Assembly: GCF_963665245.1 (NCBI RefSeq)
Contig: NZ_OY762267.1
Location: 3,878,001 to 3,942,000, forward strand
Reading direction: 5' to 3'
Source: an uncultured Paludibaculum sp.
Lineage (GTDB): Bacteria; Acidobacteriota; Terriglobia; Bryobacterales; Bryobacteraceae
Length of the DNA: 64,000 bases
Part shown: one piece after another, positions 1 through 9,491 of the stretch
How positions within the stretch are numbered: position 1 is the stretch's first letter
Layout of the letters: each line of letters starts with the position of its first letter
Notes under the pieces: model-generated
Databases searched by the model: none
Seen by the model: only the letters and a program-made list of their open reading frames with translations
Told to the model about the DNA's origin: nothing
Program-made: the position numbers and the translations under genes

Positions 1-15
1 GTCATGGCTGCGCGG

Positions 16-495
16 TTACAGAAACGCGCGAATGAGACGCCGCTGGGCGTCCTTGATCTGACCGTGGGCGGCATCCAGTTGGAAGATTTTCTCCTCCAGG
101 TTGCGCAGCAGGCGCGTGCGTTCAATGGCTCCATTGATCACCAGCAGCAGTTGCGCGTTGTCCCAGGGCTTCTCCAGATACTGGTACAGACCCACTTCGT
201 TGATGGCCTGGATGGCGCTCTGTTTGTCCGCATGACCGGTGAGCAGGATGCGGCCGGCCTCCGGCTGATGCTCCTTGGCGGCGCGCAGCAGCTCCAGGCC
301 GTTCATGTGCGGCATCATATAGTCGCTGACGACGACGTCGACGGGGGTGGACTTCAGATGTTCGGAAGCCTGGACGGGGTTGCTGAAGGCTTCGACGTCG
401 TACTCCGTCTCCAAGGTCAGGAAGGCGCGCACGCTCGTGAGCACCATCTCTTCGTCATCCACCAGCATTACCTTCGGCTGTTGACCGTTCTCCAA
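16..495 (-). CDS. Response regulator, receiver domain with short C-terminal coiled coil
   Basis: A single REC domain fills residues 8-125: acidic pocket D13/D14, phospho-acceptor D58 in SDYMMP, T85 in ILLTGHAD and the K108-P109-W110 motif. This KPW form is typical of RpfG/HupR-like receivers. After it comes only a short helical tail (about 125-159); there is no HTH, HD-GYP or GGDEF output domain, so it probably acts by protein contact. The start is a TTG at 493-495 preceded by GGGAGG at 502-507 with good spacing. It follows the histidine kinase gene by 3 nt, so the two form a cognate pair. The regulatory output is unknown. Confidence 0.9.
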   Translation of the reverse strand: MENGQQPKVMLVDDEEMVLTSVRAFLTLETEYDVEAFSNPVQASEHLKSTPVDVVVSDYMMPHMNGLELLRAAKEHQPEAGRILLTGHADKQSAIQAINEVGLYQYLEKPWDNAQLLLVINGAIERTRLLRNLEEKIFQLDAAHGQIKDAQRRLIRAFL

Positions 496-498
496 ACG

Positions 499-1260
499 CT
501 ACCTCCCGGGAATCCTCACGTAAAACGTCGTACCTTTGCCCAATTCGCTCTCAAACCAGATGCGGCCGTGGTGGTCTTCCTCGACAATCCGCTTGGAGAG
601 AGCCAACCCCAGGCCGGACCCGATGCCCATCGGCTTGGTGGTGAAGCCGGCCTCGAAGATGCGGGCGCGGTTCTCCGGCGCAATGCCCTTGCCCGTATCG
701 GTGATTGACGCCTCCACCGTGCCGTCCTCGGCCACGCGTGTGCGCACGATGATGCTGCCCGACTCGGCGATGGCCTGGGCCGCGTTGAGCAGCAGGTTGA
801 GAAAGACCTGGCCCAGTTGTTGAGGCCGGCACGCCACCTGGGGCAGTTCGCCCATCTGCATCTCCAGCCGCACACAACGCTTGTACTGGCAATCGATGAG
901 TTTGGCCGTATCGCGAATCAGGTCGTTGAGCGAAACCAGGCGCGTCTCGGAATCGGTGGCGCGCGAAAACGTCTTGAGACTGCGCACCACGGCCGAGATC
1001 CGCTCGCAGGCGATCTTGTCGACAGACGCCAGGCTGCGCAGCGTGTCGACCAGATCGATGGCCTTCTTTGGAGGGGCCTGGCCGGCCGTGGAGGCCGTCA
1101 CCAGTGTGTCCTTGAGCTTGTCCAGCGCCTTCAGCACGACCTCGTTGTTCGAGACGATGGAGCCTATGGGGTTGTTGATTTCGTGAACGACACCAGCGAC
1201 CAACTGCCCCAGCGCCGCCAAGCGTTCCCGTTCCTCGGTCGCCGAGTCAATTTCCTGCAT
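499..1260 (-). CDS. Soluble sensor histidine kinase
   Basis: A compact kinase of 253 residues without a membrane segment or recognisable sensor domain. The H-box is near the N-terminus (H26 in HEINNP), followed by the N-box NLLLNAAQAI, DTGKGI and GSGLGLAL of the HATPase_c domain. I chose ATG at 1260, which overlaps the TGA of the upstream transporter-like gene (ATGA); a GTG one codon earlier is also possible. With its input module missing, it may receive its signal from the co-translated 997-residue membrane protein upstream and pass phosphate to the receiver encoded downstream. That partnership is inferred from gene order. Confidence 0.9.
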   Translation of the reverse strand: MQEIDSATEERERLAALGQLVAGVVHEINNPIGSIVSNNEVVLKALDKLKDTLVTASTAGQAPPKKAIDLVDTLRSLASVDKIACERISAVVRSLKTFSRATDSETRLVSLNDLIRDTAKLIDCQYKRCVRLEMQMGELPQVACRPQQLGQVFLNLLLNAAQAIAESGSIIVRTRVAEDGTVEASITDTGKGIAPENRARIFEAGFTTKPMGIGSGLGLALSKRIVEEDHHGRIWFESELGKGTTFYVRIPGR

Positions 1261-4256
1261 CACTGTTTCACCTCGCCACTGAGCAGTGCGCGGAACCGTT
1301 TGACCAGCGTGGACAGGATCGCGGACGCGATCTCCATGTTGTCCGACAGCAGGTCGAAGAAATCATCCCGCGAAATCCTCAGCAGAACCGTGTCTTCCAG
1401 CGCGCGCGCCGTTACCGGCAGCGGCGAATTGTCCAGCAGTGCCCAACTTCCAAGTACCTCGTTCTGATGGACCACCTCAAGCTGTTCGCCAGCCTGCAGC
1501 AGGGCCACGCGACCGTCCAGGATGATGTACATCGCATCCAGCGGGCTTTGCGGCGTGAGAATGTCACGTCCGGGTGGCGCGCTCTCCTGCGTGGCGATGG
1601 CGGCGACGCGCGACAACTGATCGGGCGTCAAGCCCTTCATCAGGTCGACGCCTTCCAAAGCGATCACGCGTTCGACGATGTTCAATTGGCGCATCGTTTC
1701 CGGCCTCCCCAGCACACCTGAGTTCAAACCCAGCTCGCGAGCCGCAGCCAGGGCGCAACCCATCAACCACGGGTCTCCCTCATCTATCATCCTCCCCAGG
1801 GCATCGCCGGCGGTAGGCCGGTCGATGCCGAACAGCAGCAAGGCCTGGTCGTCGGCGCTGTCTTCGTCGAGCAAGGGCAACACCAGACGCTTTAATTCGT
1901 GATCGAGGATGTTGTCCAGAAAGTCGATGGCGTTGGACAATTCCTCGCTGCGGTTGCGTTGATAGGCACGGTAGGCGGCGTCGATATCCTTAGGCGGATA
2001 GCGCAGGCCCAGCAGGCGGAACAGGCGCTCCACCGTGCGACCCATCCGTTCGTCCAGCGTGCGCATCAGCAGGTCGAGGGCCGGAGCCTTGCGGCCACTC
2101 TGACGTAGCGCGCCCAAGGCGGCATGCATGCTGTAGTAGGACCGCGCCTCCTGCTGGATCTGTTCTTCCACCGGTTGGCCGCCGAACTGCAGGTGCGGAG
2201 CGCGATCGTGCAACTGAGTGAGGGACCGGACCACGCCGCCGCGCACCACCAGATCGTCCACGCTCAGCAGGCCCATCAGCGAGTCAAGCGCGGCCTGGCA
2301 CTGCGTGCGCGTCAAGGCTCGCAGAGCGCGCAGGCGGACGCGGGGTACGGCTCTTTCGTCGGCAATGATCGGAGCCAGGACGGGGGCCGCCAAGGCGCCC
2401 TCGGCCACGAGGGTATCGGCCGCCGCGGCGCGGACGCTGCTGTCCGCATCGCCCAGCAATCGAGGCAGCTCGGCCACCGCCTCATTAGGATGAGCCCGCA
2501 AGGCCAAAGCGCCCAGGCGGCGCCGGGAGGCATCGGTCGACGCCAGCGCCGTCATCGCCCAGGATAGCGGAGTCTTTGTGGACGATTCGACGGCCGCTTC
2601 CACCACTTTGAGATCCGGCGAGTCCAGCATGCGGCTGAGCAGCTCGTCCTCACAACCGTTCACGCTGCAGGCATAGCGCACAGCTGACTTCAGGGCGACG
2701 CTGCCGGGCTGCTGGATCTCACTGCGCGCTTCCGACAGCAGCGAATGCCAGCCGCGGTGAGCGGCGATATCGAAGATCTTGGCCCGTACTTCGCTTGGCG
2801 CCTGGCTGACCATGCCCACGGCCAGCGGCTCCAGCGGGTAGTCGGGCACCTCGTCCAGCATCGACAGGGCGTACACGGCCTGGCGGCCGCTCTGCTTACG
2901 GGCGGTTTCTTCCAGCAAACGCAGCAGGCCGGCGTCCTGATAGGGGATGCGCATGCTTTCCAGGTCGAGCCGCCGCGATTCCAGGCGTCCACGGACCGTG
3001 GCGATATACTCGCGGCGCGCATACATCGAAAGCGCGGCCCAGACACCGCACAGCACCAGCACCGTGATGGTGACGGCCTGCAGACTGTCGACGAATAGCG
3101 CGCCCAGCGCCAGAATCACCAGGGCGCCCAAGCCGCGCGCCATGCGATCGACGAAGACGTCGACGAAGGCCTTCGTTCTCTGTTTGAGATCGTCCGGCAA
3201 GGGCAGGTAGAGGAGCTCCATGCCGGTGCGGTTCAGAGAGTACCGGGTGGAGGCTTCGATGAGCCGGGCCGCGCCCGCCGCCCAAACGCCCGGCGAAAAC
3301 AGCATGGCGCCGGACGCGCAGCCGATGCCGATGGGCATGGCCAACAGGGTGCCGCCCACGCCGAAGCGGTTCACAATCCAGGATGTCAGGAAGATCTGGA
3401 TCACGAACGTCGCCAGATTCAAATAGATCCCGTAGAATCCGCCCAGGAATGCCGTCAGCGAGTCGCCCGACCGGCCGCGGACCGCCATGGAATTGAACTG
3501 GAACTCCACCAGGGTGTCGACGACGTAGGTGACCGTGAGAATCGCGACGATCACCTGGAGGTGGCGTCTCTGCATCACGGCCTTGCCGATGTCGCGCACC
3601 GAGAACTGGATGTCGTCGCGGGACGCGCCGCGTGCTCTTTCCAGATTGACGCCGGGCTGCAGCAGCAGCAGGCGATAGAAGACATAGGCCAGCACGACAA
3701 AGCCGGCGCTGACCATCAAGAGATTGCGCGTACCCACGGCGGCGGCGAACTGCGCGGTGAGCGATCCGCCGATAGCCGCGCCCAATACCGCTCCGCCCGC
3801 CAGGATTCCATAGACCCGCTTCGCCTCGCGGGCATCGAACACCTGGCTGGCCACCAGCCAGCCCTGTGACACAAGCACCAGGCTGAAGAGGCTCACCCAG
3901 ATGTTAAAGACGTAGTAGACCCAGCTCTGACCGGTGTCCAGCAACTGCCAGAGTTCCAGCAGGCACAGCACGACGAAGACGATGGACGCGTTGACAGCCG
4001 CGTTGAGAGACCACTTCACGGCGATGCGCGAGTAGAAGTAGGCGAGGATTCCGCCGCTCACCGCCATCACCATATACAGGTAGGGCAAATGGTCGGTGGA
4101 AAAGCGCGTCAGGAACAGGGCGCGGGATGAGGGCTTGAGGATGTAATAGGCCAAAAGCACGCACATCAGGTACAGAAACATCAGCAGCGTGCGGCCGTAT
4201 TCTCCCGGCCGCACATCAATCGCTCGGCCAACTCGTGCCTGAAGGCGCTTCAGCAA
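1260..4256 (-). CDS. NTT/MFS-type membrane protein with HEAT repeats and cyclic-nucleotide-binding domain
   Basis: This large protein of about 998 residues has three parts. Residues about 20-440 are a multi-helix membrane domain resembling Npt/Tlc ATP-ADP-type transporters (YYILKPSSRALFLTRF near the start). Residues about 450-850 are alpha-helical HEAT-like repeats (for example LGDADSSVRAAAADTLVAEG). Residues about 865-990 are a cNMP-binding/Crp-like beta roll (MYIILDGRVALL, VLGSWALLDNSP). The start is TTG at 4254-4256 with GAGGA about 7 nt upstream. It overlaps the kinase gene by 4 nt. Transport may have been replaced by sensing; no substrate can be assigned from sequence alone. Confidence 0.8.
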   Translation of the reverse strand: MLKRLQARVGRAIDVRPGEYGRTLLMFLYLMCVLLAYYILKPSSRALFLTRFSTDHLPYLYMVMAVSGGILAYFYSRIAVKWSLNAAVNASIVFVVLCLLELWQLLDTGQSWVYYVFNIWVSLFSLVLVSQGWLVASQVFDAREAKRVYGILAGGAVLGAAIGGSLTAQFAAAVGTRNLLMVSAGFVVLAYVFYRLLLLQPGVNLERARGASRDDIQFSVRDIGKAVMQRRHLQVIVAILTVTYVVDTLVEFQFNSMAVRGRSGDSLTAFLGGFYGIYLNLATFVIQIFLTSWIVNRFGVGGTLLAMPIGIGCASGAMLFSPGVWAAGAARLIEASTRYSLNRTGMELLYLPLPDDLKQRTKAFVDVFVDRMARGLGALVILALGALFVDSLQAVTITVLVLCGVWAALSMYARREYIATVRGRLESRRLDLESMRIPYQDAGLLRLLEETARKQSGRQAVYALSMLDEVPDYPLEPLAVGMVSQAPSEVRAKIFDIAAHRGWHSLLSEARSEIQQPGSVALKSAVRYACSVNGCEDELLSRMLDSPDLKVVEAAVESSTKTPLSWAMTALASTDASRRRLGALALRAHPNEAVAELPRLLGDADSSVRAAAADTLVAEGALAAPVLAPIIADERAVPRVRLRALRALTRTQCQAALDSLMGLLSVDDLVVRGGVVRSLTQLHDRAPHLQFGGQPVEEQIQQEARSYYSMHAALGALRQSGRKAPALDLLMRTLDERMGRTVERLFRLLGLRYPPKDIDAAYRAYQRNRSEELSNAIDFLDNILDHELKRLVLPLLDEDSADDQALLLFGIDRPTAGDALGRMIDEGDPWLMGCALAAARELGLNSGVLGRPETMRQLNIVERVIALEGVDLMKGLTPDQLSRVAAIATQESAPPGRDILTPQSPLDAMYIILDGRVALLQAGEQLEVVHQNEVLGSWALLDNSPLPVTARALEDTVLLRISRDDFFDLLSDNMEIASAILSTLVKRFRALLSGEVKQ

Positions 4257-4348
4257 GGTGCGGTCCTCGTGAGAAAGTGTGAGTTTAGCATATGCAAAAA
4301 GGCGGACCGGCGAATCGCGCCCGTCCGGACCCGCGCTAATGTATTCCT

Positions 4349-5761
4349 ATGTCGCTTCGACGCTGGCAAGCCTATCTCTTTCCTGGAGCCGCCGAGTCCG
4401 ACGACGGCTTCCGGCGGCAGATCCAACGGCTGGGCGCAACGGGCCTGCAGGTGGCGGGCGGCGTGACAATTGGCACCACGCTGTTCCTCACCGTGGGCCG
4501 TTTCTTCGTGCAGCCGGAGCCGGAGACGCTGCGTCTGCGCCTGATCGAAGCGGCCGTGATGTTCGCCCTTGGATCGCTCAACTTCCTGTTTGCCTCCTGG
4601 CCCAAAACAGCCCGGCGCGCACGCGCCATCGCGGTTTGCAGCTCCCTGGTCGGCGCCGCCACCTTGATTCTCTTTTCGCTGCTCATCACCGCGGTTGCTC
4701 CAAGCTACGAGGACTTCATCCCCAGTCTTGTCACCCTGGTCCTACTCGTCAGCGTAGCAGCCTATCCGCTACGGCCCGGTCAATCGTTCGCCATGGGCGT
4801 GGCCATGTGTGTCATCTACACGACGGAAACCAGCTTCATTCACAGAACCCTCTACCTGGGCAGCGGGCCGGTGCGCACCAACCTGCTATTTATCATGATG
4901 CTTTCCGTACTGGCCGCGGGGCTTTCCGGATTGCTTTACCGCCAACGCTACCTCAGCTATGTCTCCTACGAACGCAGCCTTCAGGCGGCCGAAGAGCTGC
5001 GCGAAGCCCAGACGCGCGCCATGATCGCCGAACAGTCCATCACGATCGCTCAGATCGCGGCGGCGCTCAGTCACGAGATGAACAACCCGCTGGGCGCACT
5101 GAAGAGCTCCGTCGACACGCTGCTGCTGCTGACGGCGCGGCAAGCCACGGCTCCACCGGAAGATCACTGCCGGCTGGTGCGTCTGCAGTCGGACCTGCGA
5201 AAGGCCGCGCAGGAGTCCATCGACCGCCTCAGCCGTATCGTGACCCGCATGCAGCGCTTCTCGAATCTCGACCAGGCCGAGGTCCAGGCGGCGGATCTGA
5301 ATCAACTGGTGGAAGACGCGGTCGCGCTGCACCGGGCGAATCTCCCTGAACGAGTGACCATCGAGACCCAGTTCGCCATCCTGCCCCGTCTGGAGTGCCG
5401 GCCATCGCAGCTCAGCTCGGTGTTCCATGGGATTATCGCCCATGCGTTGCGCGCGATTGGAGAGGCTTCCGGGTTGGTCCGCGCAACCAGCATCCTGGTC
5501 AGCAACGGAATCGACGTCATCATCGACCACGACGGGCCGCCGCTCCGCCAAGAACAACTCACCTCCTTGTTCGATCCAGGATTTCAGGTCACGGGCGACC
5601 GCATTGCGAGCGGCAACTGGGGGATGTTCGGGTTCCGGCGCATGGTCCGCGAGCACGGGGGAGAGATCACGGTCCAAAGCCCCCTGCCCGAAAACGAAAA
5701 GAGGCAGGGAACACGCTTCCGTATTCACCTGCCTCTGCGCACCGCTGTCAGCGGCGCCTAG
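4349..5761 (+). CDS. Membrane sensor histidine kinase
   Basis: About 470 residues. Several hydrophobic helices lie between residues 30 and 200. A short linker helix follows, then the phospho-acceptor H242 in SHEMNNPLG and a degenerate HATPase domain toward the C-terminus (IDHDGPPL in place of a D-x-G-x-G box; GNWGMFGFRRMVREHGGEI). The glycine-rich lid is weak, so ATP binding may be altered. No receiver gene follows. It is transcribed divergently from the transporter-kinase-receiver operon. There is no Shine-Dalgarno sequence before ATG 4349; TAATGT ends 6 nt upstream, a weak leaderless arrangement. Its stop codon shares the CTAG at 5758-5761 with the convergent TPR gene. Confidence 0.85.
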   Translation: MSLRRWQAYLFPGAAESDDGFRRQIQRLGATGLQVAGGVTIGTTLFLTVGRFFVQPEPETLRLRLIEAAVMFALGSLNFLFASWPKTARRARAIAVCSSLVGAATLILFSLLITAVAPSYEDFIPSLVTLVLLVSVAAYPLRPGQSFAMGVAMCVIYTTETSFIHRTLYLGSGPVRTNLLFIMMLSVLAAGLSGLLYRQRYLSYVSYERSLQAAEELREAQTRAMIAEQSITIAQIAAALSHEMNNPLGALKSSVDTLLLLTARQATAPPEDHCRLVRLQSDLRKAAQESIDRLSRIVTRMQRFSNLDQAEVQAADLNQLVEDAVALHRANLPERVTIETQFAILPRLECRPSQLSSVFHGIIAHALRAIGEASGLVRATSILVSNGIDVIIDHDGPPLRQEQLTSLFDPGFQVTGDRIASGNWGMFGFRRMVREHGGEITVQSPLPENEKRQGTRFRIHLPLRTAVSGA

Positions 5762-7794
5762 TTCTTGTTCGGGCCGCTTTCCTTGGCCAGGCGCACTTTG
5801 GCGCCTTCGACCTTCTTCTGGATTTTGGCTACCTCGGTGGTGTCCACATCGCTGGGGGCGTTGGTGTGCCATTCGCGCAAGGCCAGTTCCCACTGGGCCA
5901 GCGCGTCTTTCCACTTGTCCAGGCCGCTGTAGACGTCGCCCAGATGGTCGTGCACCGTTGGGTCGCGGCTGCCGCGTTGAATGGCGCTGCGCAATTGTTC
6001 GACGGCTTCGTCCAGCCGGTTCATGCGGAAGTAGACCCAGCCGAGGCTATCGAGATAGGCGCCGTTAGTCGGGTCCAGGGCCACGGCCTTCTTGATCATG
6101 TCGAGCGCTTCGGGCAGCCGCACATTGCGATCGGCCAGCATGTAACCCAGGTAGTTCAGCGCGGCCGCGCTCTGCGGGTTCATCTTCAGCGACTTTCGGA
6201 ATTCCTCTTCCGCCAGATCGAACTTCTTCTGCCGTTCGTACATGGCACCGCGCAGGAAGTGGATGTTCTCCTTCTCGTCGTCGTTGGTGGAGAGCTTCTC
6301 GGCGGTGTCGATCGCCTTCGCCATCTCAGGGTAGTTCTTCGACTTCTCATAGACCTGCGAGAGCGACAGCCACGTGTCGCGGTCCGCCTTGCCGTCCAGC
6401 AGCGACTTCAGCGTGGCTTCCGCTTCCTTGAAGTGGCCCAGGTCTGTCTGCAGACTCGACATCACGGTCTTGATCAGACGGTCGTTGGGGAACTTCACGA
6501 CCGCCGCCTTGGCCTCTTTTTCAGCGCCGGCAAAGTCCTTGCCGGCCCGCATGGCGTCGATGATCTGGGCCTCTGCGCGCGCGCCAGACTCGGGTTCGAG
6601 CTCGGCGATTTCGCGGAACGTGGCCACGGCGTTGGCGGTCTGCTCACTCAGCCGATAGAGGATACCCAGCTTCTCCAGCAGGATCACGCGGTTGCCGCGC
6701 TCGCCCACGGAGTCGGTCTTCTTGGGCATGCCGTCCAGAATCTCTTTCAAACGAGCGATCGCTTCAGACGTCTTGCCCTGCGCTTCCAGCAGGCTCACGT
6801 CGTTGTATTGGATCTCCAGATTGTTGGGATCCAACTGCTTCGCCTTCTTTGAATATTCATCGGCCTTGGCAAAGTCACGCTGCTGCCGGTAGATCTGAGA
6901 CAGGCGCAACGCGGCCAGCAGGTCACTGGAGTCTTCCTTGGACAGCTCTTCGAACACGCCCTTGGCCGTATCGAAGTCCTCGCCTTTGAAGAGGGCCTCG
7001 CCATAGGCGCGGCGCAGGTCGGCATTCTCTTTATTGAGCTCGACCGCCCGGCGGTAGGTTTCGGCGGCAAGCTTGAAGTCCTTCAACTGCTCGTAAGCAG
7101 CGGCCAGTGCGGTCAGCGTCCGCATGCTCGGATTCTTGTCCGCCACCTTGCGCAACACCTGGGTGGCGCTAACGGTGTCGCCGAGGTCGGAGTAAACCAT
7201 CGCCAGACCGGTGAGCGCGTCCTCATTTTCGGGTTCCAGCTCGAGGACCTTCTTATAGGCCTTTTCGGACGCCGAAGAGTTCTGCGCCAGCTTCTGGAGA
7301 CGGCCCAGCATCAGCCAGTTCTCCACGTCCTTGGGAGCCTTCTCGCCGATCTTCTGGTACTGCTCGATGGCCGCCTTCATCATCTCTTCGTTCGGGCGGG
7401 TCTGTTGCCCTTCGCGGATGCGAGCCGTATAGAGCCGCGCCAGGATGCGGCGCGCGTTCACGTCTTCCGGACTTTTTTTGACGAACTCTTCGAACTCCGT
7501 CACCGCGGTGCGGATCTGGCCGGACTGAAGGTAGAGATCCGAGAGGTCCTGCGCCAGGCTGGCCGTCTCGGGGTCTTCCCGCATTGCCGCCTTGTAGTTC
7601 TCGATCGCCTTGCTGACGTACTCGCCGCGGCCGCCATACTGGGCGGCCAACTCTGCATAGAGATGGCCCAACGCCGCATGATAGTAAGCGGAGGCTTTTG
7701 GATTCTTCGGCGCAGTTGCCTGTGTCTGCGCCATCAGGACAGATGCGGTGGCCAGCAGCGCCACTGCCAGCTTTGCCACGCGTGGGTGATTCAT
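5758..7794 (-). CDS. Exported TPR-repeat protein
   Basis: About 678 residues from the ATG at 7794. I prefer this start because GAGAGG lies 6 nt upstream and because it exposes a clear signal peptide (about residues 1-26, ending VLMAQTQA). Nearly the whole mature protein is tandem tetratricopeptide repeats, for example LGWVYFRMNRLDEAVEQLRSA and ALNYLGYMLADRNVRLPEAL. No enzymatic motif is visible. TPR proteins of this size usually scaffold periplasmic or outer-membrane complexes; the partner is unknown. It converges on the histidine kinase gene and shares the 4-nt stop overlap CTAG. Confidence 0.85.
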   Translation of the reverse strand: MNHPRVAKLAVALLATASVLMAQTQATAPKNPKASAYYHAALGHLYAELAAQYGGRGEYVSKAIENYKAAMREDPETASLAQDLSDLYLQSGQIRTAVTEFEEFVKKSPEDVNARRILARLYTARIREGQQTRPNEEMMKAAIEQYQKIGEKAPKDVENWLMLGRLQKLAQNSSASEKAYKKVLELEPENEDALTGLAMVYSDLGDTVSATQVLRKVADKNPSMRTLTALAAAYEQLKDFKLAAETYRRAVELNKENADLRRAYGEALFKGEDFDTAKGVFEELSKEDSSDLLAALRLSQIYRQQRDFAKADEYSKKAKQLDPNNLEIQYNDVSLLEAQGKTSEAIARLKEILDGMPKKTDSVGERGNRVILLEKLGILYRLSEQTANAVATFREIAELEPESGARAEAQIIDAMRAGKDFAGAEKEAKAAVVKFPNDRLIKTVMSSLQTDLGHFKEAEATLKSLLDGKADRDTWLSLSQVYEKSKNYPEMAKAIDTAEKLSTNDDEKENIHFLRGAMYERQKKFDLAEEEFRKSLKMNPQSAAALNYLGYMLADRNVRLPEALDMIKKAVALDPTNGAYLDSLGWVYFRMNRLDEAVEQLRSAIQRGSRDPTVHDHLGDVYSGLDKWKDALAQWELALREWHTNAPSDVDTTEVAKIQKKVEGAKVRLAKESGPNKN

Positions 7795-7984
7795 TCCGTG
7801 CCTCTCCATGAAAAGTGCCACTCCTCCGACCAGTCCCTCAGTCCACACCGCTAGCGGCGATTTGTTTCATCCTCAACTATATCCGATGTGACACTATATC
7901 CGATGCCTCATAGGAGCCGCTGGTTGCGCTGGGTTTGTCAAGACTTCCCGCTGTCCTTAGATCGGCATGACGAGGACAGGGCCT

Positions 7985-7990
7985 TAGAAT
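7985..7990 (+). promoter_or_regulatory. -10-like hexamer TAGAAT directly upstream of miaA start
   Basis: TAGAAT matches the sigma-70 -10 consensus at 5 of 6 positions and ends exactly 6 nt before the GTG start of miaA. That would place the transcription start at or next to the start codon. The only Shine-Dalgarno-like sequence (GGAG, 7991-7994) lies 2 nt from GTG, too close for usual spacing. No convincing -35 was seen. Confidence 0.45.
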
Positions 7991-7996
7991 GGAGTA

Positions 7997-8920
7997 GTGG
8001 GATCCCCTCTCGTGGTCGTCGCCGGGCCTACCGGTTCCGGTAAGAGCCACCTCGCATTGGCCCTCGCAACGCGGTTCCAGGGAGAAATCGTCAACTGCGA
8101 TTCGCTCCAGATCTACCGCGCACTGGACATCGGAACCGCTAAGACGCCGGTGGCCGATCGGGGCGATATCCCCCACCATTTGCTGGACTTCCTCGAGCCG
8201 ACGGAGATCTTCAATGCCGGTGGCTACGCCAAACTGGCCCGGCCGGTACTTCAAGACATTGCGGCGCGCGGGCGGCTGCCCATCCTGGCCGGTGGCACGG
8301 GTTTCTACCTGCGGGCACTGCTGGACGGGCTCAACGACGGGCCGGTTCGCGACGATGGGCTTCGGTCGCGGCTGCTGGCTCGCAAGGGGAGCCTGCACAG
8401 GTTGCTGGTTCGGTTCGACCCTATCACCGCCCAACGCATCCACCCGAACGACAGGAACAAGACGCTGCGGGCCCTTGAGATCTGCCTGCTGGCCCGAAGA
8501 CCGGCCTCGGACCTCTTCCGGGCGGAGCGCCAGCCGCTGCAGGGCTTTCGGGTTCTGAAACTGGGCCTGAATCCGCCGCGACGGCTGCTGCACCAGCGAA
8601 TCGAGGCGAGAGCACACAGGATGTTTGAGTCCGGATTGATGGAGGAGGTGCGCCAGTTGCTCGCCCAGGGCGTGCCCCCGGGCGCCAAAGCCTTTGAATC
8701 CATTGGCTATAAGGAGTGTCTTCAACTCCTCGACGGGCACCTGAACTTGGCCCAGGCCATTGAGCTCACAACCATCGCCACGCGGCAGTATGCCAAGCGC
8801 CAAATCACCTGGTTCCGTCGCGAGCCGGACATCCACTGGATCGACGAATTCGGTGACGCCCCCCTGGCTGTCCAGCGGGCCTTTGCGCTCGTCGCTGAGT
8901 TTACACATACCTCGCCGTAA
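7997..8920 (+). CDS. miaA: tRNA dimethylallyltransferase
   Basis: Transfers a dimethylallyl group to N6 of A37 in tRNAs that read codons beginning with U. Family motifs are in order: P-loop GPTGSGKS (residues 10-17), DSLQIYR substrate loop, GTAKTPVADR, DIPHHLLDFL, GGTGFYLRALLDG and the C-terminal RQYAKRQITWFR. Length 307 is normal. The GTG start at 7997 puts the P-loop at the usual distance from the N-terminus. It stands alone; the usual partner mutL/hfq genes are not adjacent. Confidence 0.96.
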   Translation: MGSPLVVVAGPTGSGKSHLALALATRFQGEIVNCDSLQIYRALDIGTAKTPVADRGDIPHHLLDFLEPTEIFNAGGYAKLARPVLQDIAARGRLPILAGGTGFYLRALLDGLNDGPVRDDGLRSRLLARKGSLHRLLVRFDPITAQRIHPNDRNKTLRALEICLLARRPASDLFRAERQPLQGFRVLKLGLNPPRRLLHQRIEARAHRMFESGLMEEVRQLLAQGVPPGAKAFESIGYKECLQLLDGHLNLAQAIELTTIATRQYAKRQITWFRREPDIHWIDEFGDAPLAVQRAFALVAEFTHTSP

Positions 8921-9055
8921 ACAGCGGAACAAAACCGACCCTCCCGCGTACTAGGAAGTGTGAGCAGGACACACTTCAACGCGAGCTTACGTGATCGGAA
9001 AAACTAATACTTTTAGGTTACACCACCTAGAAGTTGGGAATTTTTTCACGAATGC

Positions 9056-9086
9056 TTGCCATAAGCCCTGCATATGAGACTATAAT
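9056..9086 (+). promoter_or_regulatory. Putative sigma-70 promoter of the small secreted protein gene
   Basis: A perfect TATAAT lies at 9081-9086, with a possible -35 TTGCCA at 9056-9061 (spacer 19, long). It sits 19 nt before ATG 9106, which has GGAGAG in front. This is the best consensus -10 in the window and suggests a well-expressed gene with a short conventional leader. Confidence 0.55.
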
Positions 9087-9105
9087 TCAGTCAGGAGAGT
9101 CCACG

Positions 9106-9426
9106 ATGACCAAGACCGTGATGTTTTTCGTTCTGTTTCTTACTGTTGCACTGGTTTGCGCCAGCGCTGCCACCTATCAGGTGACGCTCTTCCAAGCCTC
9201 CACCGTTGCCGGCCATGAACTGAAGGCGGGCGACTACAAACTTACCGTCGACAACGACAAGGCCACGATCGCCAAGGGTAAGGAGAAAGTGGAAGCGACT
9301 GTGAAGGTTGAGACCTCTGACACGAAGTACTCCGCCACTTCCATCCGCTACGCCGATGACAATGGCAAGATGAAGGTTCAAGAGATCCGCCTGGGTGGCA
9401 CCACCACCAAGCTTGTCTTTAACTAA
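9106..9426 (+). CDS. Small secreted protein of unknown function
   Basis: 106 residues from ATG 9106, chosen because GGAGAG precedes it and the first residues form a signal peptide (about 1-21, hydrophobic FFVLFLTVALV, ending ASA). The mature part is short, Lys/Thr-rich and beta-strand-like (YQVTLFQASTVAGHELKAGD, TTTKLVFN), with no cysteine or catalytic motif. Such small exported beta-proteins are, to my knowledge, frequent in Acidobacteria, but I cannot name a function. It is a single-gene unit with a strong-looking promoter and its own terminator. Confidence 0.75.
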   Translation: MTKTVMFFVLFLTVALVCASAATYQVTLFQASTVAGHELKAGDYKLTVDNDKATIAKGKEKVEATVKVETSDTKYSATSIRYADDNGKMKVQEIRLGGTTTKLVFN

Positions 9427-9491
9427 CCGTCAGATTGCAAACGAGTTAGGAAAGACTTAAGCCTGACTGGCAAGCCTTGATAAGAGAATTT

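Noticed and set aside
1..5. Start of another gene (CAT at 3-5, minus strand)
   Set aside because: Only the possible start codon is inside the window and no Shine-Dalgarno sequence precedes it, so nothing can be supported.
8956..8976. AAGTGTG/CACACTT hairpin after miaA as a terminator
   Set aside because: The 7-bp stem with a 7-nt loop has no T-tract; it may terminate miaA, but the evidence is too thin for a feature.
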